From Pedobacter sp. W3I1 (GTDB lineage: Bacteria > Bacteroidota > Bacteroidia > Sphingobacteriales > Sphingobacteriaceae): DNA of 64,000 nucleotides. Position numbers and translations under genes: made by a program. Of this stretch, positions 10,219-19,273 are shown piece by piece. The notes beneath the pieces were generated by a model that did no database searches, was not told the DNA's origin, and saw nothing but the letters and a program-made list of their open reading frames with translations. Positions within the stretch are counted from its first letter, which is position 1, and the number at the start of each line of letters is the position of its first letter. The DNA is taken from assembly GCF_030816015.1 (NCBI RefSeq), contig NZ_JAUSXN010000001.1, positions 248,001-312,000 on the forward strand, written 5' to 3'.

Positions 10219-11589
10219 ATGAAAAAATATATCATACCAATCTTTGCCTGTGGCTTAATCATTTCAGCTACATCCTGCAAAAAATTTCTAGATTTAAAAC
10301 CGCTGGATTCTTACACAGAAAATACCTTTTATGTTGATGAAAAAGGTTTACAAGGGGGTTTAGTAAGTTGTTACGACGCTTTGCAAACCGATAGCTTGTA
10401 CGGAAACAACATGCTTACCTTAGGCGAAATTCGTGGCGATAATGTTACCGATAACGACCCGGGATCTGGAGCGGGTGTGCGTAACGCTATCGAGGTTTTC
10501 TCTGAAACTTCAGCAAATACTATTTTAGCAGCATCGTGGCAAGGGCATTACAAAGCAATTTATCGTTCTAACATTATTTTAGATAGAGCGCCGGGAATTA
10601 GCATGGCTGAAGCAACTAAAAATCAGATTATCGGTCAGGCTAAATTTATCAGGGCATTAAGCTATTTCAACTTAACCCGCCTTTGGGGAAATGTTCCTTT
10701 GGTATTAAAAGTTCAAAAAACAGCTGAGGCCAGGGAAAACACAAGGGCAACTTCTGCTGCCGTTTATCAACAAATTATTAATGATCTAACTGATGCTGCA
10801 ACAAAATTACCAACAACATGGCCAGATGCTCAACGAGGTAAAGCAACAAGCTATGCCGCATCAGCTTTATTAGCTAAGGTTTACTTGTATCAAAAGAAAT
10901 ACGATCTGGTTGTATCAACTTTGCAGCCTATTGTAGCTGCGATTTATGCCGGGACTAATCTTTCTGTTGTGCCACAAACAACAACTTTTCCGAGTGGCTT
11001 AAAAACCAGCAAGGATATTATTTTTGCAGTTTTGTATCTAAATGGCGGGGTAAAAGAAGCTGTTAACCAAGATAATCGTTATCGGAATAACAATAACACA
11101 AATACAATAACAATTCCTCAGACTTTGTTTGAAACTGGTGATAATCGTAGGGCTTTGGTTGCTCCAACGGGTACAGGGATTCGTCCAGGTAAATTTAACA
11201 GTGCAGTTTCTAACTCTACAGAAATCAGTGGAGATTTTCCTGTGCTTCGTTGTGCTGATGTTTTATTAATGTATGCAGAGGCTTTAAACGAAGTTGCTTA
11301 CGGTAATACAGAAGCATTTAAAGCCTTAAATACGGTGCGAACAAATGCAAATGCAACAACTAAAACAGCGGCAACATTATTAACTCAGGCAGATTTTAGA
11401 AGCGCTGTTTACCTGGAAAGACGTTTGGAATTAGCCTTAGAGGCCGACCGCTGGTTTGATATTGTTAGAACAACTCAAATGGCAACAGTATTCCCGGGTA
11501 TTCCTGCTTTTAGAAGTATCTATCCGGTTCCTCAAATGGAAATTGATAATGTGAACAATAAAACGGGATGGCAAAATAATGGCTATTAG
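10219..11589 (+). CDS. SusD/RagB family outer-membrane ligand-binding lipoprotein
   Basis: 456 residues. The lipobox SATSC places Cys20 as the lipid-anchored residue, followed by the SusD opening KKFLDLKPLDSYTENTFY. The region QAKFIRALSYFNLTRLWGNVPLV is the characteristic TPR-type helix of the SusD family, and the C-terminal part carries ERRLELALEADRWFDIVR, also diagnostic. SusD proteins sit on the cell surface, cap the SusC channel and hand over glycans or peptides. It begins 10 nt after the SusC frame, so it belongs to the same operon as sigma, fecR and susC. No hydrolase is attached to the operon, so the ligand is unknown; the GH18 gene 7 kb upstream is a possible partner only by proximity. 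Confidence 0.93.
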   Translation: MKKYIIPIFACGLIISATSCKKFLDLKPLDSYTENTFYVDEKGLQGGLVSCYDALQTDSLYGNNMLTLGEIRGDNVTDNDPGSGAGVRNAIEVFSETSANTILAASWQGHYKAIYRSNIILDRAPGISMAEATKNQIIGQAKFIRALSYFNLTRLWGNVPLVLKVQKTAEARENTRATSAAVYQQIINDLTDAATKLPTTWPDAQRGKATSYAASALLAKVYLYQKKYDLVVSTLQPIVAAIYAGTNLSVVPQTTTFPSGLKTSKDIIFAVLYLNGGVKEAVNQDNRYRNNNNTNTITIPQTLFETGDNRRALVAPTGTGIRPGKFNSAVSNSTEISGDFPVLRCADVLLMYAEALNEVAYGNTEAFKALNTVRTNANATTKTAATLLTQADFRSAVYLERRLELALEADRWFDIVRTTQMATVFPGIPAFRSIYPVPQMEIDNVNNKTGWQNNGY

Positions 11590-11613
11590 ACTAACTAAAA
11601 TATAAATATCAAC

Positions 11614-11749
11614 CAAAGAGGCTGTATCATAATATCGAATTGTCATCCTGAGCCTGTCGAAGGACCTGTTTAAATGCTCCAAAAAGCGTTTCGACAAGCT
11701 CAACGTGACAAGTTCGAATGGAATCACAACTTATGATACAGTCCCTTTT
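11614..11749. repeat. MITE-like palindromic element with 19-bp imperfect terminal inverted repeats
   Basis: The arms at 11614-11632 and 11731-11749 are inverted copies with 16 of 19 positions identical, sharing CTGTATCATAA. A second nested pair inside reads GTCATCCTGAGCCTGTCGAA and TTTCGACAAGCTCAACGTGAC-like. It carries no reading frame of note. It lies between susD and a histidine phosphatase gene and could fold into a long hairpin that ends the susD transcript. Confidence 0.6.
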
Positions 11750-11819
11750 GCTTGTGGAAAACACCCAATTTCCCTGAACCAATATTTTTTTGAATATTTA
11801 TAACTCAAATCAAAAACCA

Positions 11820-12317
11820 ATGAAAAAAGTCCTGTTACTTATAGCCGTATTATTTTTATTTCAATCTGTAAAAGCACAAACCACTAATGTCTGGATTGTT
11901 AGGCACGCAGAGAAAGACAAATCGAACCCACAGGATACCAATCCTGATCTTTCGGATGAAGGAAGGGTTCGTGCAGGAGATTTAGCAACCTACCTTAAAA
12001 AGGTAAAATTTGATGCTGCTTTTGCCACACCGACAAAAAGAGCACACCAAACATTAGATTCATTGGTGATTCCGAAGGTGATTGATTATAAAGACATTAA
12101 ATCGCTGGTAGACAGCATTAAAACCAATTATGTTGGCAAAACCGTTATTGTAGCGGGCCATTCTAACACCGTACTCGAGATTATTGAAGCCCTTGGTGGC
12201 AAAAAACCTAAAGAGGAATTAACGGATGATGATTATGATTATATTTTTGAACTGGCTGTAAAGGAAGATAAGGCCAGGGTAAAAATGGAACAATACGGAA
12301 AGCCACATCATTTGTAG
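11820..12317 (+). CDS. Secreted histidine phosphatase family protein (SixA/phosphoglycerate mutase-like)
   Basis: 165 residues starting at the ATG at 11820; a TTG 30 nt upstream would put extra polar residues before the signal peptide. The signal peptide is MKKVLLLIAVLFLFQSVKAQ. The active-site motif VRHAEKDK contains the RHx histidine that becomes phosphorylated, DLSDEGRVRAGDLA follows the family pattern, and AGHSNTV supplies the second histidine. The short size fits the SixA-like branch rather than full phosphoglycerate mutases. Because it is exported, a periplasmic phosphomonoester substrate is likely. It appears monocistronic, flanked by repeat elements on both sides. Confidence 0.85.
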   Translation: MKKVLLLIAVLFLFQSVKAQTTNVWIVRHAEKDKSNPQDTNPDLSDEGRVRAGDLATYLKKVKFDAAFATPTKRAHQTLDSLVIPKVIDYKDIKSLVDSIKTNYVGKTVIVAGHSNTVLEIIEALGGKKPKEELTDDDYDYIFELAVKEDKARVKMEQYGKPHHL

Positions 12318-12324
12318 TTTGTGA

Positions 12325-12449
12325 TGTCAGGTGTTACCACCTGACAATTGGAGAGCTAAAATTTAATAAATTTAGTGTAAGATGGTAACATCTTACACCA
12401 CGGAAAAGGATAGATTTCTCCATTCCACTGCGTTCCAGTCGAAATGACG
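12325..12449. repeat. Two tandem perfect hairpins followed by a half REP-like element
   Basis: Hairpin one at 12325-12346 has arms TGTCAGGTG and CACCTGACA around a TTAC loop. Hairpin two at 12375-12398 has arms GTGTAAGATG and CATCTTACAC around GTAA. The loop-proximal parts of the two are related. At 12411-12449 follows ATTTCTCCA ... GTCGAAATGACGA, the right half of the REP-like family found throughout the window. The first hairpin lies just after the phosphatase stop and may act as its terminator, although it lacks a T-run. Confidence 0.6.
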
Positions 12450-12521
12450 AAACTAATTGGTATGCTCCCAGCCCAATGAACCAATGACTATTGAACAAAT
12501 GAACTAGTGGTTAATAAACCT

Positions 12522-13205
12522 CTAAAGCTTCTCGAAAGGAATATCCATCAAATCGTATTTTTTCCAGCCAGAAAAGTCGTAGTGCCACCATTCGTTATCC
12601 AGCACATTCATCTGGTACTTACCCATTATAGCGATCAGAAAATCGCGGTTCTTCTTAACCTCTGGCGATACCTTTTCGTATTTTGCCGCAGCGGCAGCCA
12701 AAAAACTATCGTAAGGGGTTGGCATAGGTATTTCTTTACCTGTTTTCAGATTAATCAAGGTTAAATCTACGGCACAACCTCTATTATGTTTAGACCCCTT
12801 TGCCGGGTTAGCTACAAAATTTTTATCGCTGGCCTTTTTATAAAACTCAACAGTAACAACATAAGGCCGATACCCATCGAATATTTTTAAGCCGTAGCCT
12901 TTTTTATTTAATTCCTTTTGGATTTTTTTTAATGATTCTACCACTGGTTTTCTGGCGAATGCCCTCGCCTGCTTATACATTACCTGCTGCATAAAGTTAT
13001 TCTTAGTGGCGTAGCGGATATCTAATTTGATATTGGGAATAGCTTTTTTGATTTCGACCAACTCGTTGTTTGGATTCGTTTTTATAGAAGCGAGGTATTG
13101 ATTATAGGAACTTACAATCACCAGTTTTTTTGCCGCCAAAGGTTTGTTTTGAGCAAAACCCGAAACAGAGATGATGAGAAAAAATATCAATAAATTGAAT
13201 TTCAT
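12522..13205 (-). CDS. D-alanyl-D-alanine dipeptidase (VanX/DdpX-type, peptidase M15)
   Basis: 227 residues with a signal peptide ending SVSGFAQ, so the enzyme is exported. The zinc-site motifs of VanX are present: SKHNRGCAVDLTL gives the ligand His and Asp, and DNEWWHYDF gives the catalytic Glu and third ligand His. LDIRYATKNNF is the conserved substrate-side motif with its arginine. Members hydrolyse free D-Ala-D-Ala. Outside vancomycin clusters they are thought to recycle cell-wall dipeptide as a carbon or nitrogen source. The downstream-oriented alanine dehydrogenase gene on the same strand (58 nt upstream) fits such alanine recycling, but that link is an inference. Confidence 0.88.
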   Translation of the reverse strand: MKFNLLIFFLIISVSGFAQNKPLAAKKLVIVSSYNQYLASIKTNPNNELVEIKKAIPNIKLDIRYATKNNFMQQVMYKQARAFARKPVVESLKKIQKELNKKGYGLKIFDGYRPYVVTVEFYKKASDKNFVANPAKGSKHNRGCAVDLTLINLKTGKEIPMPTPYDSFLAAAAAKYEKVSPEVKKNRDFLIAIMGKYQMNVLDNEWWHYDFSGWKKYDLMDIPFEKL

Positions 13206-13220
13206 AAACGTCTATATTTA

Positions 13221-13252
13221 GATTGCTTCGTCCGTTCCTCCTCGCAATGACG
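13221..13252 (-). repeat. REP-like element of the CGTCATTGCGAG / CGAAGCAATC family
   Basis: Read on the minus strand this is CGTCATTGCGAGGAGGAACG, then GACGAAGCAATC. The same start and end words occur on the plus strand at 43973-44013 and 44398-44438. It lies in the short gap between the dipeptidase and alanine dehydrogenase genes. Confidence 0.6.
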
Positions 13253-13262
13253 GAGTATGGTT

Positions 13263-14489
13263 CTATTGATTCGAAACCACCAACAATTCAAGGTCTTTAA
13301 ACGGCAGGTTAAACATATCGGCCAGATCTTTATTGGTACAATTACCTTGATAAATATAAAGCGCTTCGCGGATACCAGGCGTATTCCACACCATATTCAT
13401 TAAGCCCCCAAATTCACCAATATCCAATAAAATTGGGGCAAAAATGTTCGTCAAAGCGTAAGAGGCCGTTCTTGGCACGCGAGAAGCAATATTTGGCACA
13501 CAATAGTGAATTACATCGTATTTTCTAAACACCGGATTGGTGTGATTTGTCACCTCAGAAGTTTCAAAACAGCCCCCCTGATCAATGCTTACATCAATTA
13601 CCACCGAGTGTGGTTTCATTCGGGCAACCGTTTCTTCCATTACGATGCACGGACTACGTCCGTGGGTAGCCCTGATGGCACCTATTACTACATCGCAGGT
13701 TACAATAGCCTTATTCAAAACAATAGGTTGCATTACCGAAGTAAATACCCTGCTGCCCAAATTATTCTGCAGACGGCGTAAACGGTAAATGGAACTATCG
13801 AAAACTTTTACCTCCGCCCCTAATGCCAAAGCTGTTCTGGCGGCATATTCGCCAACCGTTCCGGCGCCCAAAATAACAATTTCTGTTGGAGGAACGCCAG
13901 TAAAGCCCCCTAACATTAATCCCTTACCTCCTGTTACATTACTCAAATATTCTGCAGCAATTAAAATAGAGGTCGATCCTACTATTTCGCTCATGGCGCG
14001 TACTACGCTGAGGACATTACCTTCGTCGCGAAGATTCTCAAAACATAATGCATTAATTTTTTTATGCATCAATGCTTTTAGATAATCCTGCTTTAGCGTT
14101 CCGGTTTGTAAAGAAGAAATAAGCGTTTGCCCCTTGTGCATCATCTCAATCTCTTCCAGCATGGGGGGCGCAATTTTCACCAGGATATCAGCATCAAAAA
14201 CTTCTTTTTTGTTATAGGTAATCTTAGCACCCTGCTCTGCATATTCGGTATCAGAAAAATTAGCGGCGATGCCTGCCCCACTTTCTAAAACAACCCGGTG
14301 CCCGTTGTTTACCAACAAGGCAACAGATAAAGGGGTTAGCGCAATTCTATTTTCCTGGAAAGAAATTTCCTTGGGTATTCCTATGTATAGACTGTTCTTT
14401 TTATTTCTGGTTTCTAACTTTGCCTCTTGCGTTTGTAGTAAACCCTGACGAGCTATATCGGCCATTCCTTCGCGTAATCCTGTAGCCAT
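13263..14489 (-). CDS. ald: Alanine dehydrogenase
   Basis: 408 residues of the AlaDH/PNT family. The N-terminal substrate domain opens with IGIPKEISFQENRIALTP, and the NAD-binding Rossmann fold is seen at VILGAGTVGEYAARTALALG, with the Asp that binds ribose in KVFDSSIYRL. The region PHSVVIDVSIDQGGCFETSE is typical of the family. It catalyses the reversible NAD-dependent deamination of L-alanine to pyruvate in the cytoplasm. It has about 35 extra N-terminal residues before the first conserved strand, as in other Bacteroidota members. A transhydrogenase alpha subunit is a less likely alternative because no beta-subunit gene is adjacent. Confidence 0.9.
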   Translation of the reverse strand: MATGLREGMADIARQGLLQTQEAKLETRNKKNSLYIGIPKEISFQENRIALTPLSVALLVNNGHRVVLESGAGIAANFSDTEYAEQGAKITYNKKEVFDADILVKIAPPMLEEIEMMHKGQTLISSLQTGTLKQDYLKALMHKKINALCFENLRDEGNVLSVVRAMSEIVGSTSILIAAEYLSNVTGGKGLMLGGFTGVPPTEIVILGAGTVGEYAARTALALGAEVKVFDSSIYRLRRLQNNLGSRVFTSVMQPIVLNKAIVTCDVVIGAIRATHGRSPCIVMEETVARMKPHSVVIDVSIDQGGCFETSEVTNHTNPVFRKYDVIHYCVPNIASRVPRTASYALTNIFAPILLDIGEFGGLMNMVWNTPGIREALYIYQGNCTNKDLADMFNLPFKDLELLVVSNQ

Positions 14490-14562
14490 GTTGAATTAAA
14501 ATTTTGGTAGTTTTAGGTTGTTCAAGATAAGGAAAATCTGTTAATTTATTGATAACTAATTG

Positions 14563-14979
14563 TTATACCTTCGAAAACCTGAATAATCGGCGGTTTTCAT
14601 CCAGCACATTTATCTCCACTTTAATAAATTTTTCGGGTAATAATTCTTCCACTCGCTCCGGCCATTCGATTAAACAAACGCCACCACCATAAAAATATTC
14701 TTCATAGCCCAAATCATAGGCTTCGTTAATATCTTTTATTCTATAAAAATCGAAATGGAACACCGGACCCTTAGGACTTTCATATTCATTAACGATAGAA
14801 TAAGTTGGGCTCGAAACCACATCATCAACACCTAAATGTTTACAGAAATTTTTGATGAAGGTTGTTTTTCCAGCCCCCATATCGCCCTCAAAAATGAAGA
14901 CTTTTTGGTTCCCGGCAAAATCTGAAAGCTGTTGTGCAACAGCGGGTAAATCTGCTAAACTATTTACTTCGATATCCAT
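14563..14979 (-). CDS. tsaE: tRNA threonylcarbamoyladenosine biosynthesis ATPase TsaE
   Basis: 138 residues from the ATG at 14979. A start 30 nt further upstream would add hydrophobic residues not seen in the family. The P-loop is EGDMGAGKTTF with Lys38, followed by SSPTYSIVNEY and VFHFDFYRI, the TsaE signature for ATP binding and switch regions, and then CLIEWPERVEELL. TsaE hydrolyses ATP to reset the TsaD-TsaB complex that places t6A at position 37 of ANN-decoding tRNAs. It is flanked by alanine dehydrogenase and porX on the same strand. Confidence 0.93.
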   Translation of the reverse strand: MDIEVNSLADLPAVAQQLSDFAGNQKVFIFEGDMGAGKTTFIKNFCKHLGVDDVVSSPTYSIVNEYESPKGPVFHFDFYRIKDINEAYDLGYEEYFYGGGVCLIEWPERVEELLPEKFIKVEINVLDENRRLFRFSKV

Positions 14980-15037
14980 TTTTAAAAAATAAAGGCAAAA
15001 GTAATACATAATTGCATTGCTTTTGCCTTTTATATAT

Positions 15038-15136
15038 CGTCATTTCGACCGTACTGCTCCAAAGGAGCTCCTTTGGAGGAGAAATCTTTAATTAATCAGT
15101 GTAGTGACAGATCCTGAAACAAGTTCAGGAGGACGG
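15038..15136. repeat. REP-like intergenic element with a perfect 18-bp palindrome
   Basis: It begins CGTCATTTCGACC and includes the perfect palindrome CCAAAGGAGCTCCTTTGG at 15059-15076, then AGGAGAAATC. A second small hairpin (ATCCTGAA / TTCAGGA) ends near 15130. It fills most of the gap between tsaE and porX and matches the dispersed family seen elsewhere in the window. Confidence 0.6.
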
Positions 15137-15186
15137 CCCTCTTGAAAAAAGACAGGCCTCAAATCTAGTATCTCAATTCTATTTCA

Positions 15187-16740
15187 TTACCTCGGCGAAT
15201 ACGTCACTACGGGAATAATCATTTCCTCCAGTGAAATACCCCCATGCTGGAAGGTTTCATTATAGTAATTCACAAACTGATTGTAATTATTCGGATAAAC
15301 AAAATAACTATCCTCTCGTGCAAAAATATAACTGCTGCTGATATTGATCTTGGGTAATAAGGCATCATGAGGGTTTTTAATTAAAAACACTTCTTTCGCA
15401 TTAAAATTAAGGTTTCTACCCTGTTTGTATCTTAAATTGGTATTTGTGCTTCTATCGCCGATTACTTTAACCGGTTTTTTAACGCGGATAGTCCCATGGT
15501 CGGTGGTGATAATCACCTTTACCTTTTTCTGAGAGATTTTTTTCAATAAATCCCAAAGCGGCGAATGTTCAAACCAGGATAGGGTTAACGAACGGTAAGC
15601 CGCATCATCATTAGCCAACTCACGAATCATCTGCATATCGGTACGGGCATGGCTCAACATATCAACAAAGTTAAATACAATGGCGTTAAAATCATTCTGC
15701 AACAAATTGTTCGTTTGATCAACCAAATCTTTTCCCTGCTCAAAAGTGAGGATTTTATTATAACTGAATTTACAATCTTTTCTTAAACTGCGTTTAATGT
15801 TATCGGCCAAAAAAGCCTCTTCGTGCATGTTTTTTCCACCTTCATCATCATCATTTTGCCAAAGCTGAGGAAAACGTTTCTCCATATCCAAAGGCATCAT
15901 TCCGGAGAAAATTGCATTACGGGCATACTGTGTTGCCGTTGGCAAAATACTGGTATACATATCCTCTTCATCAATTCTGAAATATTCTGATATTAAAGGA
16001 TTGATAATTTTCCACTGATCGTAACGCAAATTATCAATCAGGATAAAAAATACAGGTGTAGTATCATTAATATGAGGAAAAGCTTTTTTCTTTAACAGCT
16101 CATTCGAAAGCAAAGGAGCTTTATCTTTATTCTTAATCCAGTCGAGATAATTCTCTTCAATGAATTTTGTAAATTGTGTATTGGCCTCCTGTTTTTGCAT
16201 GGTTAAAATCTCATGCATCTGTGGGTCATCCAGTTTCTCTAATTCAAGCTCCCAGAAAACGATTTTTTTATATACATCAACCCACTCTTCGTAATTCAGC
16301 CTATCGCCTAAAGTCATGCCCAAACGGCGGAAATCCTGTTGGTAAGCCATAGAAGTTTTTTCGCTTACCAGGCGTTTATTATCGATTAGCTTTTTAATGG
16401 TTAGTAAAACCTGTTTCGGGTTTACGGGTTTGATCAGATAATCATCAATTTTGCTACCTATCGCATCTTCCATTAAGTTCTCTTCTTCACTTTTCGTAAT
16501 CAGCACAACAGGAACATCGGGATTTAAATTTTTAATGGCCCCTAAGGTTTCGATACCACTCATTCCCGGCATATTTTCATCCAAAAAAACCAGATCAAAG
16601 TGAGCTTTCCCAAATGCCTCTAACGCGTCGTTTCCATTGGTAAATGTGGTTACATGATAACCTTTATCATTTAACAATAATATATGTGGTTTTAATAAGT
16701 CGATTTCATCATCGGCCCATAATATTTTAGTTTCTTGCAT
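15187..16740 (-). CDS. porX: PorX-like response regulator with PglZ/alkaline-phosphatase output domain
   Basis: 517 residues. The receiver domain spans about 1-120 with acidic pocket D10-D11, phosphoacceptor D54 (VFLDENMPG) and K104 (YLIKPVNP). A linker of helical character leads to a PglZ domain of the alkaline phosphatase superfamily. That domain is recognisable from FFILIDNLRYDQWK, FVDMLSHARTD, VIITTDHGTIRV and the C-terminal FQHGGISLEEMIIPV. PorX is a regulator of the type IX secretion system in Bacteroidota, usually paired with the kinase PorY, which is not in this window. The domain order and both active-site sets are intact. No T9SS structural gene is adjacent. Confidence 0.92.
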   Translation of the reverse strand: MQETKILWADDEIDLLKPHILLLNDKGYHVTTFTNGNDALEAFGKAHFDLVFLDENMPGMSGIETLGAIKNLNPDVPVVLITKSEEENLMEDAIGSKIDDYLIKPVNPKQVLLTIKKLIDNKRLVSEKTSMAYQQDFRRLGMTLGDRLNYEEWVDVYKKIVFWELELEKLDDPQMHEILTMQKQEANTQFTKFIEENYLDWIKNKDKAPLLSNELLKKKAFPHINDTTPVFFILIDNLRYDQWKIINPLISEYFRIDEEDMYTSILPTATQYARNAIFSGMMPLDMEKRFPQLWQNDDDEGGKNMHEEAFLADNIKRSLRKDCKFSYNKILTFEQGKDLVDQTNNLLQNDFNAIVFNFVDMLSHARTDMQMIRELANDDAAYRSLTLSWFEHSPLWDLLKKISQKKVKVIITTDHGTIRVKKPVKVIGDRSTNTNLRYKQGRNLNFNAKEVFLIKNPHDALLPKINISSSYIFAREDSYFVYPNNYNQFVNYYNETFQHGGISLEEMIIPVVTYSPR

Positions 16741-16851
16741 GTTTTTGTAAAAATAGGTAAGTATTGCCTTTTTAATTTGGCAGGTAAATCAAACTATAAA
16801 TAAAAATAGCAATTTTTGTACCGTATCTATCTATTTAACTATTTTTAACGA

Positions 16852-18075
16852 TTGAACAAGAAGAAAATAATAAATGATCCGGTTTACGGTTTCATCAGTA
16901 TTCCGTCCGAATTAGTTTACGATGTAATTTCACATCCGTATTTCCAACGGTTGCGTTACATCAAACAGCTCGGAATGACACATTTGGTTTATCCGGGCGC
17001 TTTACACACCCGTTTTCACCATGCCTTAGGTGCCATGCATTTAATGAGTTTGGCCATCAACCTTTTAAAAAGCAAAGGACATGCAATTACCGATGGCGAA
17101 GAAGAAGCCGCCATTTTGGCCATTTTACTGCACGATATCGGCCATGGGCCTTTTTCACACGCCTTAGAGCATTCTTTGGTTACCGGAATTAAACATGAAG
17201 ATATTTCAGCAAAGCTGATGCAGGACCTGAATGCACATTTTAATGGGCGCTTAACTCATGCCATTGAGATTTTTAATGGCACCTATCCTAAAAAGTTCCT
17301 TCATCAATTGATTTCCGGTCAGTTGGATTTAGATCGAATGGATTATTTAAACCGTGATAGTTTTTTTACGGGCGTTAGCGAAGGCGTAATCAGTTTCGAC
17401 CGGATTATTAAGATGTTTAACGTGTACGAGGATAACCTGGTGATCGAAGAGAAAGGCATTTATTCGATCGAGAAATTTTTAATTGCCCGCAGGCTGATGT
17501 ACTGGCAGGTTTATCTGCACAAAACGGTTATATCGGGCGAGATGATGTTGGTAAAGTTATTAGAGCGTGCAAAAGAATTATCAGCCGCTGGAGCCGATTT
17601 ATTCGCTTCACCATCATTAAATTATTTCTTAAAAAACGATATTAACGAGGCTAATTTCTTTGCGCAGCACGAAAATCTCGAACATTTTACCAACCTTGAT
17701 GATCAGGATATTTATGCCGCAGTTAAGGTTTGGACCAAATACCCAGATAAAATTTTGTCTACGCTGTGTAAAATGCTTACCTCCAGAAATCTCTATAAAG
17801 TAGAAATGGGTAACGAAATGGCTAATCACGACCGTGTAAACTTTTTGCAGGATGCAGCCGTTAATTTATTAGAAATCAAGTCTGAAGAAGCAAGGTATTT
17901 TGTTTTTACCGATTCAATTCAAAACCGTGCATATAACGCAGGGGTTGGAAATATCAAGATTCTGATGAAAAATAACGATATTGTTGATATTGCGAAGGCT
18001 TCAGATTTGTCCAACCTGGAGTCGCTACAAAAAACTGTAGAAAAATATATCCTCTGTTACCCCAGAGGGATTTAA
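16852..18075 (+). CDS. HD domain phosphohydrolase
   Basis: 407 residues. The start is a TTG at 16852 because the conserved N-terminus (NDPVYGFISIPSELVYDVI) begins immediately and no ATG precedes it in frame. The HD metal site is visible as TRFHHALGAMHL (first His), LLHDIGHGPFSHALEH (His-Asp pair and a further His) and SGQLDLDRMDYLNRDS (the late Asp). These features are those of the dGTPase/SAMHD1-like HD superfamily. The natural substrate in Bacteroidota is not established. It stands just upstream of the lipid A genes in the same direction, an arrangement common in this phylum, but lpxD has its own promoter. Confidence 0.85.
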   Translation: MNKKKIINDPVYGFISIPSELVYDVISHPYFQRLRYIKQLGMTHLVYPGALHTRFHHALGAMHLMSLAINLLKSKGHAITDGEEEAAILAILLHDIGHGPFSHALEHSLVTGIKHEDISAKLMQDLNAHFNGRLTHAIEIFNGTYPKKFLHQLISGQLDLDRMDYLNRDSFFTGVSEGVISFDRIIKMFNVYEDNLVIEEKGIYSIEKFLIARRLMYWQVYLHKTVISGEMMLVKLLERAKELSAAGADLFASPSLNYFLKNDINEANFFAQHENLEHFTNLDDQDIYAAVKVWTKYPDKILSTLCKMLTSRNLYKVEMGNEMANHDRVNFLQDAAVNLLEIKSEEARYFVFTDSIQNRAYNAGVGNIKILMKNNDIVDIAKASDLSNLESLQKTVEKYILCYPRGI

Positions 18076-18162
18076 GGTTATTTAACAAAATATTTAACTT
18101 TTAGTGCCGTTTTAAGTCTTATTATTGTGTAAATATACACCCTTTAACCCGAGCAGGTTTTT

Positions 18163-18192
18163 TTGTTCATATCAATTTAACATATACCTTTG
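18163..18192 (+). promoter_or_regulatory. Promoter of lpxD, implying a leaderless mRNA
   Basis: The -33 element TTG is at 18163-18165 and the -7 element TACCTTTG at 18185-18192, separated by 19 nt, matching the Bacteroidota sigma-A consensus. The lpxD ATG begins at 18197, about where transcription should start. Confidence 0.75.
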
Positions 18193-18196
18193 TACG

Positions 18197-19273
18197 ATGC
18201 AATTTACTGCCACGCAGATAAGTCAGTTTCTAAACGGTTCCATTGATGGTAACCCTGATGTAGCCGTTACCGAACTTTCTAAAATAGAAGATGGTAAGGA
18301 AGGCTCTTTGTCTTTCCTTTCGAACCCTAAGTACGAAAATTTCTTGTATTCAACTCAGGCTTCTGTTGTTATCGTTTCAAAGGATTTTGCGCCTACCCAA
18401 CCCTATACCAGCACCTTAATAAGGGTTGAAAATCCTTATAGTGCCTTTACCATTTTGTTGGATAAATATAACGAGGCGGTAAACGCACAGGCTGCACAAT
18501 CTGGAATTGATAAGCTGGCTTTTGTACACCCAACAGCAAAAATTGGCAAAAATGTATTTATTGATGCTTTTGCCTATGTTGCCGAAAACGTAGAAATTGC
18601 TGAGGGATGCAAAATAAATGCGCAAACTTTTATTGGCGCTAATTCTAAAATCGGCAATAACAGCACTTTTTTTCCTGGTGTAAAAATTTATCACAATTCA
18701 ATAATCGGTAGCAGAGTGGTCATCCATGCTAATACCGTTATCGGAAGCGATGGTTTCGGTTTTGCGCCACAAAAAGATGGTACCTACAATAAAATACCTC
18801 AAATCGGAAATGTAATTATCGAAGATGATGTAGAAATTGGCGCAAATACCACTGTAGATCGTGCAACAATGGGATCAACCATTGTAAAAAAAGGTGCAAA
18901 AATCGATAACCTGATCCAAATTGCACATAATGTCGAAATTGGCGAAAACACCGTTTTAGCGGCACAGTCAGGCATATCAGGAAGTACAAAAATTGGCCCT
19001 AACAGTGTTGTTGGCGGGCAAGTTGGTATAGCCGGGCACTTAACATTAGCTAAGGGTACTCAGATAGGCGCACAGGCCGGTATAAATTTTAACATTACAG
19101 AAGAAAATAAACAATGGCATGGTAGTCCGGCGCAACCATTGCGCAACTGGATGCGTGCTTCAGTAATTTTCAAACATCTTCCAGATGTAGAAAAAAGAAT
19201 AAATGCGCTCGAAGAGGAATTGAAAAGGCTCACAGCAGAACTGGAAAAGAATACAATACACAATGAACGTTAG
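18197..19273 (+). CDS. lpxD: UDP-3-O-(3-hydroxyacyl)glucosamine N-acyltransferase
   Basis: 358 residues from the ATG at 18197. The start 72 nt upstream is rejected because it would lie before the promoter. The N-terminal uridine-binding domain (FTATQISQFLNGSI ... LSFLSNPKYENFL) is followed by many hexapeptide repeats (for example VFIDAFAYVAENVEIAEG, IGENTVLAAQSGISGS), which form a left-handed beta-helix trimer. The motif QIAHNVEIGENT holds the catalytic His, and a C-terminal helix (VEKRINALEEELKRL) is typical. LpxD adds the second acyl chain to glucosamine in lipid A synthesis. Its end overlaps the lpxC/fabZ start by 11 nt, indicating translational coupling. Confidence 0.95.
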   Translation: MQFTATQISQFLNGSIDGNPDVAVTELSKIEDGKEGSLSFLSNPKYENFLYSTQASVVIVSKDFAPTQPYTSTLIRVENPYSAFTILLDKYNEAVNAQAAQSGIDKLAFVHPTAKIGKNVFIDAFAYVAENVEIAEGCKINAQTFIGANSKIGNNSTFFPGVKIYHNSIIGSRVVIHANTVIGSDGFGFAPQKDGTYNKIPQIGNVIIEDDVEIGANTTVDRATMGSTIVKKGAKIDNLIQIAHNVEIGENTVLAAQSGISGSTKIGPNSVVGGQVGIAGHLTLAKGTQIGAQAGINFNITEENKQWHGSPAQPLRNWMRASVIFKHLPDVEKRINALEEELKRLTAELEKNTIHNER

